Shown piece after piece: positions 49,350-57,285 of a DNA stretch of 64,000 bases. The position numbers and the translations under genes were made by a program. Location: positions 1 to 64,000 of the forward strand of contig JANQRA010000012.1 of the NCBI GenBank assembly GCA_028284765.1, given 5' to 3'. Origin of the DNA: Acidimicrobiia bacterium (GTDB lineage Bacteria > Actinomycetota > Acidimicrobiia > Spongiisociales > ZC4RG35). Position 1 is the stretch's first letter, and every line of letters starts with the position of its first letter. The notes beneath the pieces were generated by a model that was given only the letters and a program-made list of their open reading frames with translations, was not told where the DNA came from and did no database searches.

Positions 49350-49391
49350 TTGGCATCACCTCAGAGTTTTCAACAGGATCGGATGCGTTTG

Positions 49392-49419
49392 AATTTCCAC
49401 TATGCCGATAGTGGCAATT
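49392..49419. promoter_or_regulatory. Palindromic operator overlapping sufB -10
   Basis: AATT-t-CCACTAT-gccg-ATAGTGG-c-AATT is a near-perfect inverted repeat with 11 pairing bases per arm and one mismatch. It overlaps the sufB -10 (49417-49422) and the expected transcription start, the classical position for a repressor. Confidence 0.7.
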
Positions 49420-49445
49420 GTACCCGCCCGTCCGGGACACGTAAA
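49417..49445 (-). promoter_or_regulatory. sufB promoter
   Basis: On the minus strand TTTACG (49445..49440), a 17-base spacer and TACAAT (49422..49417) give the best -35/-10 pair in the window. The start would fall near 49410, inside the palindrome. Confidence 0.65.
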
Positions 49446-49453
49446 ACGCCTGC

Positions 49454-50230
49454 TCAGCGCCGCCGGGCCACTACCCGGACGATTGGCCATGTCACGAATC
49501 TGAACATCTCCGCAAGCTCCTCGAGCATCTCGCGGATGACACCGGGTCGCTCATAGGTTCCTGGTGCTCGATCAACCAGATACCGACGCTTTGTCGACAT
49601 GACGTCTCGACCCAGACGCTCCAATACGCCTTCGTCCACGCCTTCGAGCGAGGTTGGAAACGTAAATGGCTCGGCGTGCTCGGCCGTTTCGATGTCGAAG
49701 CCGCGGTTCTGGAGTGTCGTCACCAGCATCGGGACCTTCAGGCCATACCCGGTTTCTCCGTGGGGTCCCTCCCGAGGCGGGAGGCCGAGGTAATTGACGA
49801 GTTCGCGTCGCCCTTCGTCGAGGGGCATGGCGAACTCATGGAACGCGATCACGAGGCGGCCGCCAGGGCGGAGGACTTGGCCGAACTCCTCGACGACGGT
49901 GTCGGGGTCGGCCCGGTCACCCTCCCACGTAGGAAACTGCAAAACCATCCGAGCCACCGCTAGATCAAACAACCCGGCTTCGAAGGTCTCAGCGATACGG
50001 CCTGCGGCAATTCCGGTCACCCAGTTCAGTTCTCCGTTCGGAGCGGTGGCTTCCGGCAAGGTCGACACAACTTCCGCTCCCTGCTCGGTGAGATAACGGC
50101 TGAGATCGCCCAAACCGGCCGAGAAGTCGAGGATCCTCCCATCGGCCATCTCCCTGGGAACCAGGTTTTCGATCAGGTAGTAGACGAGCGGCCGCATCAC
50201 GTGCCACGACCGATTGGCTTCCCATGTCAT
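49454..50230 (-). CDS. Class I SAM-dependent methyltransferase
   Basis: A 258-residue methyltransferase with SAM-binding motif I ILDFSAGLGDLSRYL, a LFDLAVARMVLQFPTW motif corresponding to motif IV, and VLRPGGRLVIAFHEFAMP. Motif I has DFSAGLG in place of the usual E/D-x-G-x-G-x-G, a modest variant. The substrate is unknown. It ends about 100 bases before sufB and could be read through into it, but sufB has its own promoter. The start lies only 18 bases from the divergent gene at 50249. Confidence 0.83.
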   Translation of the reverse strand: MTWEANRSWHVMRPLVYYLIENLVPREMADGRILDFSAGLGDLSRYLTEQGAEVVSTLPEATAPNGELNWVTGIAAGRIAETFEAGLFDLAVARMVLQFPTWEGDRADPDTVVEEFGQVLRPGGRLVIAFHEFAMPLDEGRRELVNYLGLPPREGPHGETGYGLKVPMLVTTLQNRGFDIETAEHAEPFTFPTSLEGVDEGVLERLGRDVMSTKRRYLVDRAPGTYERPGVIREMLEELAEMFRFVTWPIVRVVARRR

Positions 50231-50235
50231 TGAAG

Positions 50236-50241
50236 TATCTT
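50236..50241 (+). promoter_or_regulatory. -10 box TATCTT for leaderless NAD-binding gene
   Basis: TATCTT is seven bases upstream of ATG 50249 in an 18-base divergent gap. Confidence 0.5.
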
Positions 50242-50248
50242 CGTCCGT

Positions 50249-50689
50249 ATGCCAGTGATTGTGGTTGGCGCTGACACCGAGGCGGGCGAATCGATCCTGA
50301 ACGCCCTTTACTCACCCGACAGAGAGATACGCGTTTTCGTGTCCGATCCCAGTCGAGTGGACTCCTACCGGGCGCGCGGTATCAAGGTGGCGCTGGGCGA
50401 CGTTTCCGATGACTCCCACGTCGAGGGGGCAGCTACGAGGTGCTTCTCGGCTGTGCTCATTGGCACGGCAGCCCGTGACGGTCGAGAGAGGTCGTTTGCC
50501 AAGGACGAGCGCGCGGTGCTCGACGGTTGGGCCTCGGCCACCGCCAACTCTCAGGTAAAGAGAGTCATCTGGGTCGACGTCGAAGACCCTCCCGCCTCCA
50601 ACGCACCCGAGGAAGCGTCGGTGGCCCTAGACGAAGATGACTATGCGATCAGAGTCGCTGAGCTCGATGAGGCTCACTCGATCGAGTAA
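50249..50689 (+). CDS. Short NAD(P)-binding Rossmann-fold protein
   Basis: A 146-residue protein that begins MPVIVVGADTEAGESILNAL, a Rossmann glycine-rich-like loop (G-x-x-x-x-x-G). It continues with REIRVFVSDPSRVDSYRARGIKVALGDVSD, like the first half of NmrA/SDR or TrkA-N proteins, and stops where larger family members continue. It is probably a stand-alone dinucleotide-binding domain; partner and role unknown. The 3' end overlaps the convergent M23 peptidase gene by 16 bases. Confidence 0.75.
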   Translation: MPVIVVGADTEAGESILNALYSPDREIRVFVSDPSRVDSYRARGIKVALGDVSDDSHVEGAATRCFSAVLIGTAARDGRERSFAKDERAVLDGWASATANSQVKRVIWVDVEDPPASNAPEEASVALDEDDYAIRVAELDEAHSIE

Positions 50690-51288
50690 TCGCCCAGATC
50701 TCTGAGAGGACCTGCCAGCCTTTCGGCCTCGATCATGTCACGCTCGAAGGCCTCGACCAGGATGAAATAGGGATTGATCGACCTGCCGTTCAGGCGAAGC
50801 TCGAAGTGGGTATGAGGGGCAGTGTTCTCCGCGTTGCCCGAGTCGCCAACCCACCCGATCACCTGACCCTTCTTGACTTCGCGGCCTTCTTCGATGCGCG
50901 GCGCCACTGTCATCGTCCACGGGGCATCTCCGTCATCTGTGCCGGGGGTGTCGTTGTTGAGGTGTACGTAGTGGGATGTCCACCCGGCTCCGTGCGAGAT
51001 ACGGACGCTACGACCGGCTGAGCCGTTGTAGCGGATCTGGTCGACCACGCCATCGGCAACTGCGTAGACCTCGGTCAATCTGGGCGCCATCAGGTCGGTG
51101 CCTTTGTGACGTCGCCCACCCGGGCGGGGCACACCCCAAGTGTTCGAGAATGTCGTCTCAGAGATTTCTTGGGGAAAGGCAACCTCGAAAGGAGGTGCCG
51201 AGTGGTGGGCGGCAACTGGAGTAGTTGGAACTGTCATCAGCCCGGCGAGGGCGAAGACGAACACGGCTATTGAGACTCGGGAATTCAC
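50674..51288 (-). CDS. Secreted M23 family metallopeptidase
   Basis: A 204-residue exported peptidase: signal peptide (FVFALAGLMTVPTTPVAA), then an M23 domain with zinc ligands in HKGTDLM and HTHFELR. It lacks extra targeting domains, unlike the LysM/M23 protein at 30.4 kb. The start is GTG 51288 with GGAGG six bases upstream. It has a leader of about 110 bases with stable stems. Likely to cut peptidoglycan cross-bridges, or to be a degenerate activator; both His motifs are intact, so activity is plausible. Confidence 0.88.
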   Translation of the reverse strand: MNSRVSIAVFVFALAGLMTVPTTPVAAHHSAPPFEVAFPQEISETTFSNTWGVPRPGGRRHKGTDLMAPRLTEVYAVADGVVDQIRYNGSAGRSVRISHGAGWTSHYVHLNNDTPGTDDGDAPWTMTVAPRIEEGREVKKGQVIGWVGDSGNAENTAPHTHFELRLNGRSINPYFILVEAFERDMIEAERLAGPLRDLGDYSIE

Positions 51289-51397
51289 AGATCCTCCGTC
51301 GATTGGTGGGTGGATGCCCAGGGTCCTGGCAGATTCCTGGGGCTTGAAGAGCGATATTGGGACTGACTAGTCCCTCGATGCCCCAGAGGTTACGAGA
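51289..51397 (-). promoter_or_regulatory. Structured 5' leader of M23 peptidase gene
   Basis: On the transcript, GGGACT-AGTC-AGTCCC (51374..51359) is enclosed by CTGGGGC/GCCCCAG (51386..51380 with 51343..51337), followed by a CAGG/CCTG stem near 51318-51329. This two-tier stem-loop resembles a regulatory leader, but does not match a riboswitch class that I know. Confidence 0.4.
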
Positions 51398-51403
51398 GGA
51401 CCC

Positions 51404-51432
51404 CGCCTATGCAAACAATTGCAAGCACTCAA
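51404..51432 (-). promoter_or_regulatory. Promoter of M23 peptidase gene
   Basis: TTGAGT (51432..51427), a 17-base spacer and TAGGCG (51409..51404). The -35 touches the stop codon of the upstream DUF6941-like gene. Confidence 0.4.
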
Positions 51433-51890
51433 ACCACCTGTGGAGGCTGAGGTCGCGCCCGAACATTGAACCTGAGCCTCGACACAGGTGCCCCGTCCAC
51501 CGAGATCACAAAGGAGTAAGCCCCTTCTTCCTGGAAGGGGAGATTGTTGAAGGTGAACGATCGAATGAGTCCGTAGTCCGACGCATCAGGCGGTCGTGCG
51601 GCGTTCGGGTTGAGTCTCACGTCGGCTGTCAGAGGCTTCGGGAGGAGCCCCTTTCCGTCAGCATCCTGCAGTTCGACTGAGAGGTTGAGGATTTCCGCAT
51701 CCCAACTGACAGGGACGCGCAGCCGGAGCCCAATTGCGAGACTCGGGTGCCTGGCGGGAAACCCACGAACCCAGAGGGTGTCCCATCCCCCACCGAGGAT
51801 AAAGAGCTTGCCCCGCACGGCCTGAACGGCATCCGCAAGCAGAGCTACATCGACTGTGGGCCCGAGCGAGTCGGGCGGAGTCTCCATCAC
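51429..51890 (-). CDS. DUF6941-like protein
   Basis: A 153-residue soluble protein with DVALLADAVQAVRGKLFILGGGWDTLW near the N-terminus, a pattern I associate with DUF6941, then a beta-sandwich-like C-terminal half ending VDGAPVSRLRFNVRAR. The function of the family is unknown. GTG 51890 is chosen, 42 codons inside the track ORF, because TAGGGT lies seven bases upstream and the region before it is shared with the divergent ino1 promoter. The gene is followed by the M23 peptidase in the same direction. Confidence 0.7.
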   Translation of the reverse strand: MMETPPDSLGPTVDVALLADAVQAVRGKLFILGGGWDTLWVRGFPARHPSLAIGLRLRVPVSWDAEILNLSVELQDADGKGLLPKPLTADVRLNPNAARPPDASDYGLIRSFTFNNLPFQEEGAYSFVISVDGAPVSRLRFNVRARPQPPQVV

Positions 51891-51897
51891 ATGGTCG

Positions 51898-51903
51898 ACC
51901 CTA
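51898..51903 (-). promoter_or_regulatory. -10 box TAGGGT for leaderless DUF6941-like gene
   Basis: TAGGGT is seven bases upstream of GTG 51890. Confidence 0.45.
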
Positions 51904-51939
51904 ACGACCGGCGTATCGGTAACGTCCTCAGCGATCCAC

Positions 51940-53262
51940 ATGACTGATTCACAAAACATCACCCCTGCCGAGGGCAAACTCGGCGTTCTGACTCCTGGCA
52001 TGGGAGCGGTGGCCACGACATTCGCTGCCGGAGTGCTGGCCGCCAGGAAGGGCTATGCCCAGCCGACCGGCTCAGTAAGTCAGCTTTCACACATACGTCT
52101 TGGCAAGCGCGACGAGGACCGGAACCCCCTGATAAAGGACTTCATACCCCTGGCCGGGCTCGAGGATCTGGAGTTCGGCGGGTGGGATCCCTACTCGGAT
52201 GACGCATATGCCGCTGCAATGAAGGCGGGAGTGCTCGACGCTCGTCACATCGAGGGAATCGGTGAGGAGTTGCGTGCGATTCAGCCCATGTCAGCTGTCT
52301 TCTCACCACGTTGGGTGAAGAATCTCGAGGACACCGATCAGGTCAAAGACGGTTCGACGCACATGGACAACGCCGAGTCTTTGATGGAGGACATCGACCG
52401 CTTCCGTGCTGAGAAGCAGGTCGACCGGCTGGTCACGGTGTGGTGCGGATCTACAGAAGCCTACGAGGATCCGAGCGAAGTCCATCTCGACCTCGCCAGC
52501 TTCGAGCAAGGCCTCAAGAACAACGACTCGGCCATCACGCCATCTCAGGTATACGCCTACGCCTGCCTGAAGATGGGAGTCCCATTTGCCAACGGGGCGC
52601 CCAACCTCACGGTGGACATACCGGCGATGCTCGAACTTGCCGAGCAGGAGGGCGTTCCCATCGCCGGGAAAGACTTCAAGACGGGACAAACCCTGATGAA
52701 GACCATGATCGCCCCGGGTCTCAAGTCTCGGATGCTCGGCATCAACGGATGGTTCTCAACCAACATCCTGGGCAACCGGGATGGTGAAGTGCTCGACGAC
52801 CCTGAGAGTTTCAGATCCAAAGAGGTGTCAAAGCTCGGCGTGCTCGAACACATCCTCCAACCCGACGTCTATCCGGACCTCTACGGGGACATCTATCACA
52901 AGGTTCGAATCAATTACTACCCACCCAAAGGCGACGACAAAGAGGGGTGGGACCACATCGACATCTTTGGCTGGCTGGGCTACCCGATGCAGATCAAGGT
53001 CGACTTCCTATGCAAAGACTCGATCCTTGCCGCACCCATCGTTCTCGACCTGGCCCTGTTCATGGACCTTGCGGCGCGAGCCGGCAAGACCGGGATCCAG
53101 GAGTGGCTTTCTTTCTATTTCAAGAGCCCCCAACACGCCGAAGGGATCTATCCCGAGAACGATCTGTTCATCCAGTTGACGAAGCTGAAGAACAACCTCC
53201 GTCACATGATGGGTGAAGATCTGATCACGCACCTCGGCACGGAGTACTACGACGAGGGGTGA
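51940..53262 (+). CDS. ino1: Inositol-3-phosphate synthase
   Basis: Ino1 converts glucose-6-phosphate to inositol-3-phosphate with NAD, the first step to inositol lipids and mycothiol. The 440-residue protein has the NAD loop GVLTPGMGAVATTFAAG and later LKSRMLGINGWFSTNILGNRDG and VRINYYPPKGDDKEGWDHIDIFG, with the catalytic Lys/Asp region. The track start at 51856 lies in the promoter region of the divergent gene; ATG 51940 gives the expected N-terminus. Its presence supports an actinobacterial host. Confidence 0.92.
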   Translation: MTDSQNITPAEGKLGVLTPGMGAVATTFAAGVLAARKGYAQPTGSVSQLSHIRLGKRDEDRNPLIKDFIPLAGLEDLEFGGWDPYSDDAYAAAMKAGVLDARHIEGIGEELRAIQPMSAVFSPRWVKNLEDTDQVKDGSTHMDNAESLMEDIDRFRAEKQVDRLVTVWCGSTEAYEDPSEVHLDLASFEQGLKNNDSAITPSQVYAYACLKMGVPFANGAPNLTVDIPAMLELAEQEGVPIAGKDFKTGQTLMKTMIAPGLKSRMLGINGWFSTNILGNRDGEVLDDPESFRSKEVSKLGVLEHILQPDVYPDLYGDIYHKVRINYYPPKGDDKEGWDHIDIFGWLGYPMQIKVDFLCKDSILAAPIVLDLALFMDLAARAGKTGIQEWLSFYFKSPQHAEGIYPENDLFIQLTKLKNNLRHMMGEDLITHLGTEYYDEG

Positions 53263-53274
53263 TGAAATCAGCTT

Positions 53275-53297
53275 GGAGAATCATGAGATGATTCTCC
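53275..53297 (+). terminator. Perfect 10-bp hairpin after ino1
   Basis: GGAGAATCAT-GAG-ATGATTCTCC lies 12 bases after the ino1 stop. There is no T-run, so it may be a weak terminator, an mRNA-protecting stem or a regulator of the downstream arfB gene. Confidence 0.5.
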
Positions 53298-53320
53298 AGA
53301 GAAGTGGCTGAGGCGGTGCG

Positions 53321-53725
53321 ATGGATGGGATTCGAGTCGGTGATCATCTGATACCCGAATCTGCGCTGGAGGAGATCTTCGAGACCAGCGGCGGACCAGG
53401 TGGTCAACACGCAAATCGCAACGAGACTTCTGTGCGATTGCGGTTGACGGTGTCCGAATCCGGACTCCCCTCTCACCTCGCTTCAACAATCGTGACCAAG
53501 CTGGGCCCGGTCGTGGAAGTGACGAGCTCCGAGTCGCGATCGCAATTTCGCAATCGCTCGATGGCCCGACGCAGGATGAAAGAGCAACTCGAGCAAGCAC
53601 TGAAACCCGAACGCACCAGAAAGCCGACCCGCCCAACGCGCTCATCGCAACGCCGCAGAGTGGAATCGAAGAAAGCACGCTCGGAGACCAAGCGACTGCG
53701 ACGACGGCCCAACATCGACGACTGA
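53321..53725 (+). CDS. arfB: Alternative ribosome-rescue factor, ArfB-type peptidyl-tRNA hydrolase
   Basis: ArfB frees ribosomes stalled on mRNAs without a stop codon. The 134-residue protein has the catalytic GGQ in SGGPGGQHANRNETSV and a basic, disordered C-terminal tail (KPTRPTRSSQRRRVESKKARSETKRLRRR) of the kind that enters the empty mRNA channel. It lacks the codon-recognition domain of class I release factors, as expected. ATG 53321 is preceded by a weak ribosome site. An alternative annotation is peptide chain release factor-like protein. Confidence 0.9.
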   Translation: MDGIRVGDHLIPESALEEIFETSGGPGGQHANRNETSVRLRLTVSESGLPSHLASTIVTKLGPVVEVTSSESRSQFRNRSMARRRMKEQLEQALKPERTRKPTRPTRSSQRRRVESKKARSETKRLRRRPNIDD

Positions 53726-53730
53726 CCCAA

Positions 53731-53736
53731 TAGGCT
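53731..53736 (+). promoter_or_regulatory. -10 box TAGGCT for leaderless O-methyltransferase gene
   Basis: TAGGCT is seven bases upstream of ATG 53744, in the 18-base gap after arfB. Confidence 0.55.
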
Positions 53737-53743
53737 GCCACTC

Positions 53744-54394
53744 ATGCCTATGACCCCCGAACGCTGGGATTTCATCAGCAACTACGCCACCGAAGTCTTC
53801 CCACCCGCTGACGACCACCTCGATGGTCTGATGGACCGTGCACGCGAAGCCGGGCTCCCCTCGATCGCAGTCAGTTCAGACGTAGGGATGCTTCTGAAGA
53901 TCCTGGTCTCGCTCACCGACGGACATCTCGCCCTCGAACTTGGAACACTCGCCGGCTATTCAGGAATCTGGATTGCGCGCGGCCTGCAGCCAAACGGGAA
54001 GCTGATCACGGTGGAGTACGAAACGCTCCACGCAGAGTTTGCTGAGAGAGAGTTCGAGATGGCTGGCGTTGGAGATCAGGTCGAGATCGTTCGAGGCGCG
54101 GCCCTGGATGTCCTGCCCTCGATCGCTGACAAAGTTGGGAGCGAAAGTGTCGACTTCGTATTCATCGACGCAGTCAAGAGTGAGTACCCCCAGTACTTCG
54201 AAGCAATCCGTCCGCTGATCAAGCCGGGGGGTCTCCTCGTAGCTGACAACGTGTACGGGACCGGTGCGGGGTGGATCGACGAGGGCTACGGGACGGACAA
54301 GTTCAACCGATTGGTGGCGGCGGACCCGGATTTTGATGCTGTCGCAACTCCGATGCGCGAAGGGGTCCTGATTGCCAGGAGAAAGGCCACCTAG
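53744..54394 (+). CDS. Class I SAM O-methyltransferase (catechol-type)
   Basis: A 216-residue methyltransferase of the catechol/caffeoyl-CoA O-methyltransferase family: LALELGTLAGYSGIWIARGL (SAM loop), EIVRGAALDVLPSIADK, FVFIDAVKSEYPQYFEAI (metal Asp) and KPGGLLVADNVYGTG. It likely methylates a small phenolic or similar compound with Mg. It is not the quinone methyltransferase MenG/UbiE despite the menaquinone genes nearby. Its stop overlaps the convergent menE stop by four bases. Confidence 0.9.
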   Translation: MPMTPERWDFISNYATEVFPPADDHLDGLMDRAREAGLPSIAVSSDVGMLLKILVSLTDGHLALELGTLAGYSGIWIARGLQPNGKLITVEYETLHAEFAEREFEMAGVGDQVEIVRGAALDVLPSIADKVGSESVDFVFIDAVKSEYPQYFEAIRPLIKPGGLLVADNVYGTGAGWIDEGYGTDKFNRLVAADPDFDAVATPMREGVLIARRKAT

Positions 54395-55458
54395 ACCAGG
54401 GCAAGGGCTGCCCTGCGGTCGGGCTTCCCAAGCTCGGTCTTCGGGATTGCCTCGACTTCGATGAATCGTTTCGGCCGATCCGGGCCGGTGAGTATTTCCT
54501 GGGTGACCGCAGCCAAGTCAGCATTGGCTCCCACGTAGAGACAAACCACTGCTTGACCCCACTCGTCGTCCGGAACGCCCAAGACGACGACATCTTGGAC
54601 AAACGGAGCGATCACCGCTTCGACCTTCTCCGGATCGACGTTTACTCCCCCGGTGACGATCACATTGTCGGCACGACCCATGACCTTCAGAACCCCTCCC
54701 TCCATCACACCAAGGTCGTTGGTCACGTACCAGCCATCGGCATCCACTACGTCCGTCGAAACCATCGGTCCGCGTATCGCGATCCGCCCTCCACGTATCT
54801 CGATCTCGACACCTGGAAGGGGATGCCCGCCGTATGTGAGCGGCGCGCCTGGTCGAAGAGTCGCCACCTGCCCGAAGGTCTCGGTCATTCCGTAGGTTGG
54901 GAGAACCGGCAGCCCGACACGCACAGCTTGCTCCAACAATCCGGGCGGAATTGGACCCCCGCCCACGAGGACCGCTCGCACTCCATGGAAATGCCCCAAA
55001 GGAATCAGGCGTCTGAGCATTGTGGGCACAACCGAAACCATCGTCACATCCCTTCGGATCGCTTCAGCCGCCGCCTTCGGATCGAAACGGTCGAGACGTG
55101 TGATACATCCGCCCACATATGCCTGCCGAACGACGATGGACATCCCGCCGACGTGGCTCAGGGACATGGCCAACAGCCAGTTGTCGTCTGCACCGTGGCC
55201 GAGGTGTTCAGTCGAGGCCTGAGCGGCCGCCTCGAGGTTCGCCATCGACAGCCTGACAGTCTTTGGAGGGCCTGTCGTACCTGACGTGCGCGCTGCTACC
55301 GATTGAGAACGATCGATCGAGCGGAGCAAGTCGAAAACCGGCTCGTCGCTCGGCGCATCGGAACGCACAACTTCGGTTGCTTCGCCATACGTCCAAGTGG
55401 ACCTTTCGGTGGTGAGGAACGTTCGATCTGGATCGACGCGCTCTAGCCAATTGATCAC
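54391..55458 (-). CDS. menE: AMP-dependent acyl-CoA ligase, probable o-succinylbenzoate-CoA ligase
   Basis: A 355-residue adenylating enzyme: ARTSGTTGPPKTVRLSM (P-loop-like A3 motif), PTYGMTETFGQVATL (A5), GWYVTNDLGVMEGGVLKVMGRADNVIVTGGVNVDPEKVEA (A7-A8) and the C-terminal Lys in PKTELGKPDRR. Its short size fits MenE of Actinobacteria. Divergence from menB-menA, 31 bases away, supports a role in activating succinylbenzoate for menaquinone synthesis. GTG 55458 is chosen; the track start at 55656 runs deep into menB. Confidence 0.88.
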   Translation of the reverse strand: MINWLERVDPDRTFLTTERSTWTYGEATEVVRSDAPSDEPVFDLLRSIDRSQSVAARTSGTTGPPKTVRLSMANLEAAAQASTEHLGHGADDNWLLAMSLSHVGGMSIVVRQAYVGGCITRLDRFDPKAAAEAIRRDVTMVSVVPTMLRRLIPLGHFHGVRAVLVGGGPIPPGLLEQAVRVGLPVLPTYGMTETFGQVATLRPGAPLTYGGHPLPGVEIEIRGGRIAIRGPMVSTDVVDADGWYVTNDLGVMEGGVLKVMGRADNVIVTGGVNVDPEKVEAVIAPFVQDVVVLGVPDDEWGQAVVCLYVGANADLAAVTQEILTGPDRPKRFIEVEAIPKTELGKPDRRAALALV

Positions 55459-55475
55459 GGCCTGATTTTGCCCCT

Positions 55476-55481
55476 TATGCT
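55476..55481 (+). promoter_or_regulatory. -10 box TATGCT for leaderless menB
   Basis: TATGCT is eight bases upstream of GTG 55490. Confidence 0.45.
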
Positions 55482-55489
55482 CCGGCTTC

Positions 55490-56365
55490 GTGGTTTCAGA
55501 GTTGTTTGACACATCAGCATGGAAGAAAGTCGACGAGTTCGACTTCAAGGACATCACATACCACCGGGCCGTTGACGCAGGTGTGGTGCGGATCGCGTTT
55601 GACCGGCCCGAGGTAAGAAACGCCTTTCGACCACAGACAGTCGACGAGTTGTACAAGGCGTTGGATCACGCTCGCCAATCCACCGACGTTGGTTGCGTCC
55701 TCCTGACCGGGAATGGCCCCTCCCCCAAAGACGGAGGTTGGGCCTTCTGTTCTGGTGGCGATCAGCGGATCCGAGGAAAAGACGGATACCAATATGGAGA
55801 TGAGGCCAGCACCGGCAGGCTTCACATTCTGGAAGTTCAGCGTCTGATAAGGACCATGCCCAAGGTCGTGATCTGCGTGGTGCCCGGCTGGGCAGTTGGC
55901 GGCGGCCACAGCCTTCACGTTGTCTGCGATCTGACGATCGCTTCCGAGGAGCACGCAATGTTCAAGCAGACCGACGCAGATGTCGCCTCCTACGACGCCG
56001 GATACGGGTCGGCCTACCTGGCCCGACAGGTTGGACAGAAGCGGGCCCGTGAAGTCTTCTTCTTGGGACGCGACTACTCGGCCCAGGACGCCTATGAGAT
56101 GGGCATGGCGAACGCGGTGGTACCACATGAGGAGCTCGAGGCCGTTGCCCTTGCGTGGGCCAAAGAGGTGGTCGCAAAGAGTCCGATGGCACAGAGAATG
56201 CTGAAGTTTGCCTTCAACATGATCGACGACGGCCTGATGGGCCAACAGGTCTTCGCTGGTGAAGCCACTCGATTGGGGTACATGACCGAAGAGGCCGAGG
56301 AGGGACGGGACTCCTTCCTCGAGAAGCGCGAAGCCGACTTCACACGCTTCCCCTGGTACTACTGA
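55490..56365 (+). CDS. menB: 1,4-dihydroxy-2-naphthoyl-CoA synthase
   Basis: MenB closes the second ring of the naphthoquinone. The 291-residue crotonase-fold protein has RNAFRPQTVDEL, WAFCSGGDQRIRG, GWAVGGGHSLHVVCDLTIAS and FKQTDADVASYDAGYGSAYLARQVGQK. The Asp in QTDADV marks type II MenB, which uses an Asp side chain where type I uses bicarbonate; the mycobacterial enzyme is also type II. The C-terminus ends RFPWYY, as in other family members. menA follows four bases later. Confidence 0.96.
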   Translation: MVSELFDTSAWKKVDEFDFKDITYHRAVDAGVVRIAFDRPEVRNAFRPQTVDELYKALDHARQSTDVGCVLLTGNGPSPKDGGWAFCSGGDQRIRGKDGYQYGDEASTGRLHILEVQRLIRTMPKVVICVVPGWAVGGGHSLHVVCDLTIASEEHAMFKQTDADVASYDAGYGSAYLARQVGQKRAREVFFLGRDYSAQDAYEMGMANAVVPHEELEAVALAWAKEVVAKSPMAQRMLKFAFNMIDDGLMGQQVFAGEATRLGYMTEEAEEGRDSFLEKREADFTRFPWYY

Positions 56366-56369
56366 CCCG

Positions 56370-57251
56370 ATGAGCACAATCGCCGCTTGGAAGACGGCGG
56401 CACGAACTCACACTCTTCCCGCAGCGGCGGTACCCGTGCTGGTCGGCGGTGGCCTGGCCTATGGACAATCGGTGTTTCGGTGGGATGCCTTCATATGGGC
56501 CCTCATCGGCGCACTCGCTATACAGGTTGCTGCGAACTTCGCCAACGATGCCTCCGACGCGAAACGTGGTGCCGACAACGAGGATCGATTGGGTCCACCG
56601 CGGATGGTTGCCGCAGGTGTCATCACAGCCCGCCAGATGTGGATTGCGACATGGCTGGCGGTCGCCGTTGCAGGTGTCACCGCGATCGCCCTCACCCTTA
56701 TCGCCGGCTGGGTGATTCTCGTCATAGGGGTGACATCGGTCGTCGCCATGCTGGGGTACGTCGGCGGGCCGGCGCCCTACGGCTATCGAGGCCTGGGAGA
56801 AGTGTTCGTCTTCATCTTCTTCGGCCTGGTTGCCACCGTGGGCTCACGGTACGTGCATGACATGGAAGCTTCGATTGAGGCTTGGCTCTTGGCGATACCA
56901 ATCGGAATGCTGGTCACGGCGATCCTCGTGGCGAACAACTACCGAGACCTCGCCACTGATCGGGCGGCAGGGAAGCGCACCCTCGCAGTCATCATGGGCG
57001 CGGCCGCAACCCGTCGTCTCTACATGACCTTGATCTACGGCTCATTTGTGGCCGTGGCTGTGTTTGCGATTGCAGGCTGGATTCCCCTTGCCACCCTGTT
57101 TGTCGGGTTCTTGCTCCCGTTTGCATCGGTCCCGGTTCGAATCATCAACGCCAAGACCGACGGACCGGCCCTCATTAGGGCCTTGGTCGCAAACGCTCGT
57201 CTCCACTTCTGGTTTGGAGTGGTCCTGACAGCGGCGGTGGCATTGACATGA
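56370..57251 (+). CDS. menA: 1,4-dihydroxy-2-naphthoate polyprenyltransferase
   Basis: MenA attaches the polyprenyl tail to dihydroxynaphthoate in the membrane. The 293-residue protein has about eight to nine TM helices and the two Asp-rich sites of UbiA-fold prenyltransferases, NFANDASDAKRGADNEDR and NNYRDLATDRAAGKRTLAV. It starts MSTIAAWKTAARTHTLPAAAVPV, typical of MenA. It lies four bases after menB. The remaining menaquinone genes (menF, menD, menC or the futalosine set) are outside the window. Confidence 0.95.
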   Translation: MSTIAAWKTAARTHTLPAAAVPVLVGGGLAYGQSVFRWDAFIWALIGALAIQVAANFANDASDAKRGADNEDRLGPPRMVAAGVITARQMWIATWLAVAVAGVTAIALTLIAGWVILVIGVTSVVAMLGYVGGPAPYGYRGLGEVFVFIFFGLVATVGSRYVHDMEASIEAWLLAIPIGMLVTAILVANNYRDLATDRAAGKRTLAVIMGAAATRRLYMTLIYGSFVAVAVFAIAGWIPLATLFVGFLLPFASVPVRIINAKTDGPALIRALVANARLHFWFGVVLTAAVALT

Positions 57252-57285
57252 AACCGCACAGCGGGTCAGAGTCGTCCAAGTTGTC

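Noticed and set aside
51289-51402. Anti-Shine-Dalgarno GGTCCTC at the 5' end of the M23 leader pairing with GAGGATC
   Set aside because: With the promoter placed as read, transcription would start inside or after this segment, so most of it would not be in the RNA.
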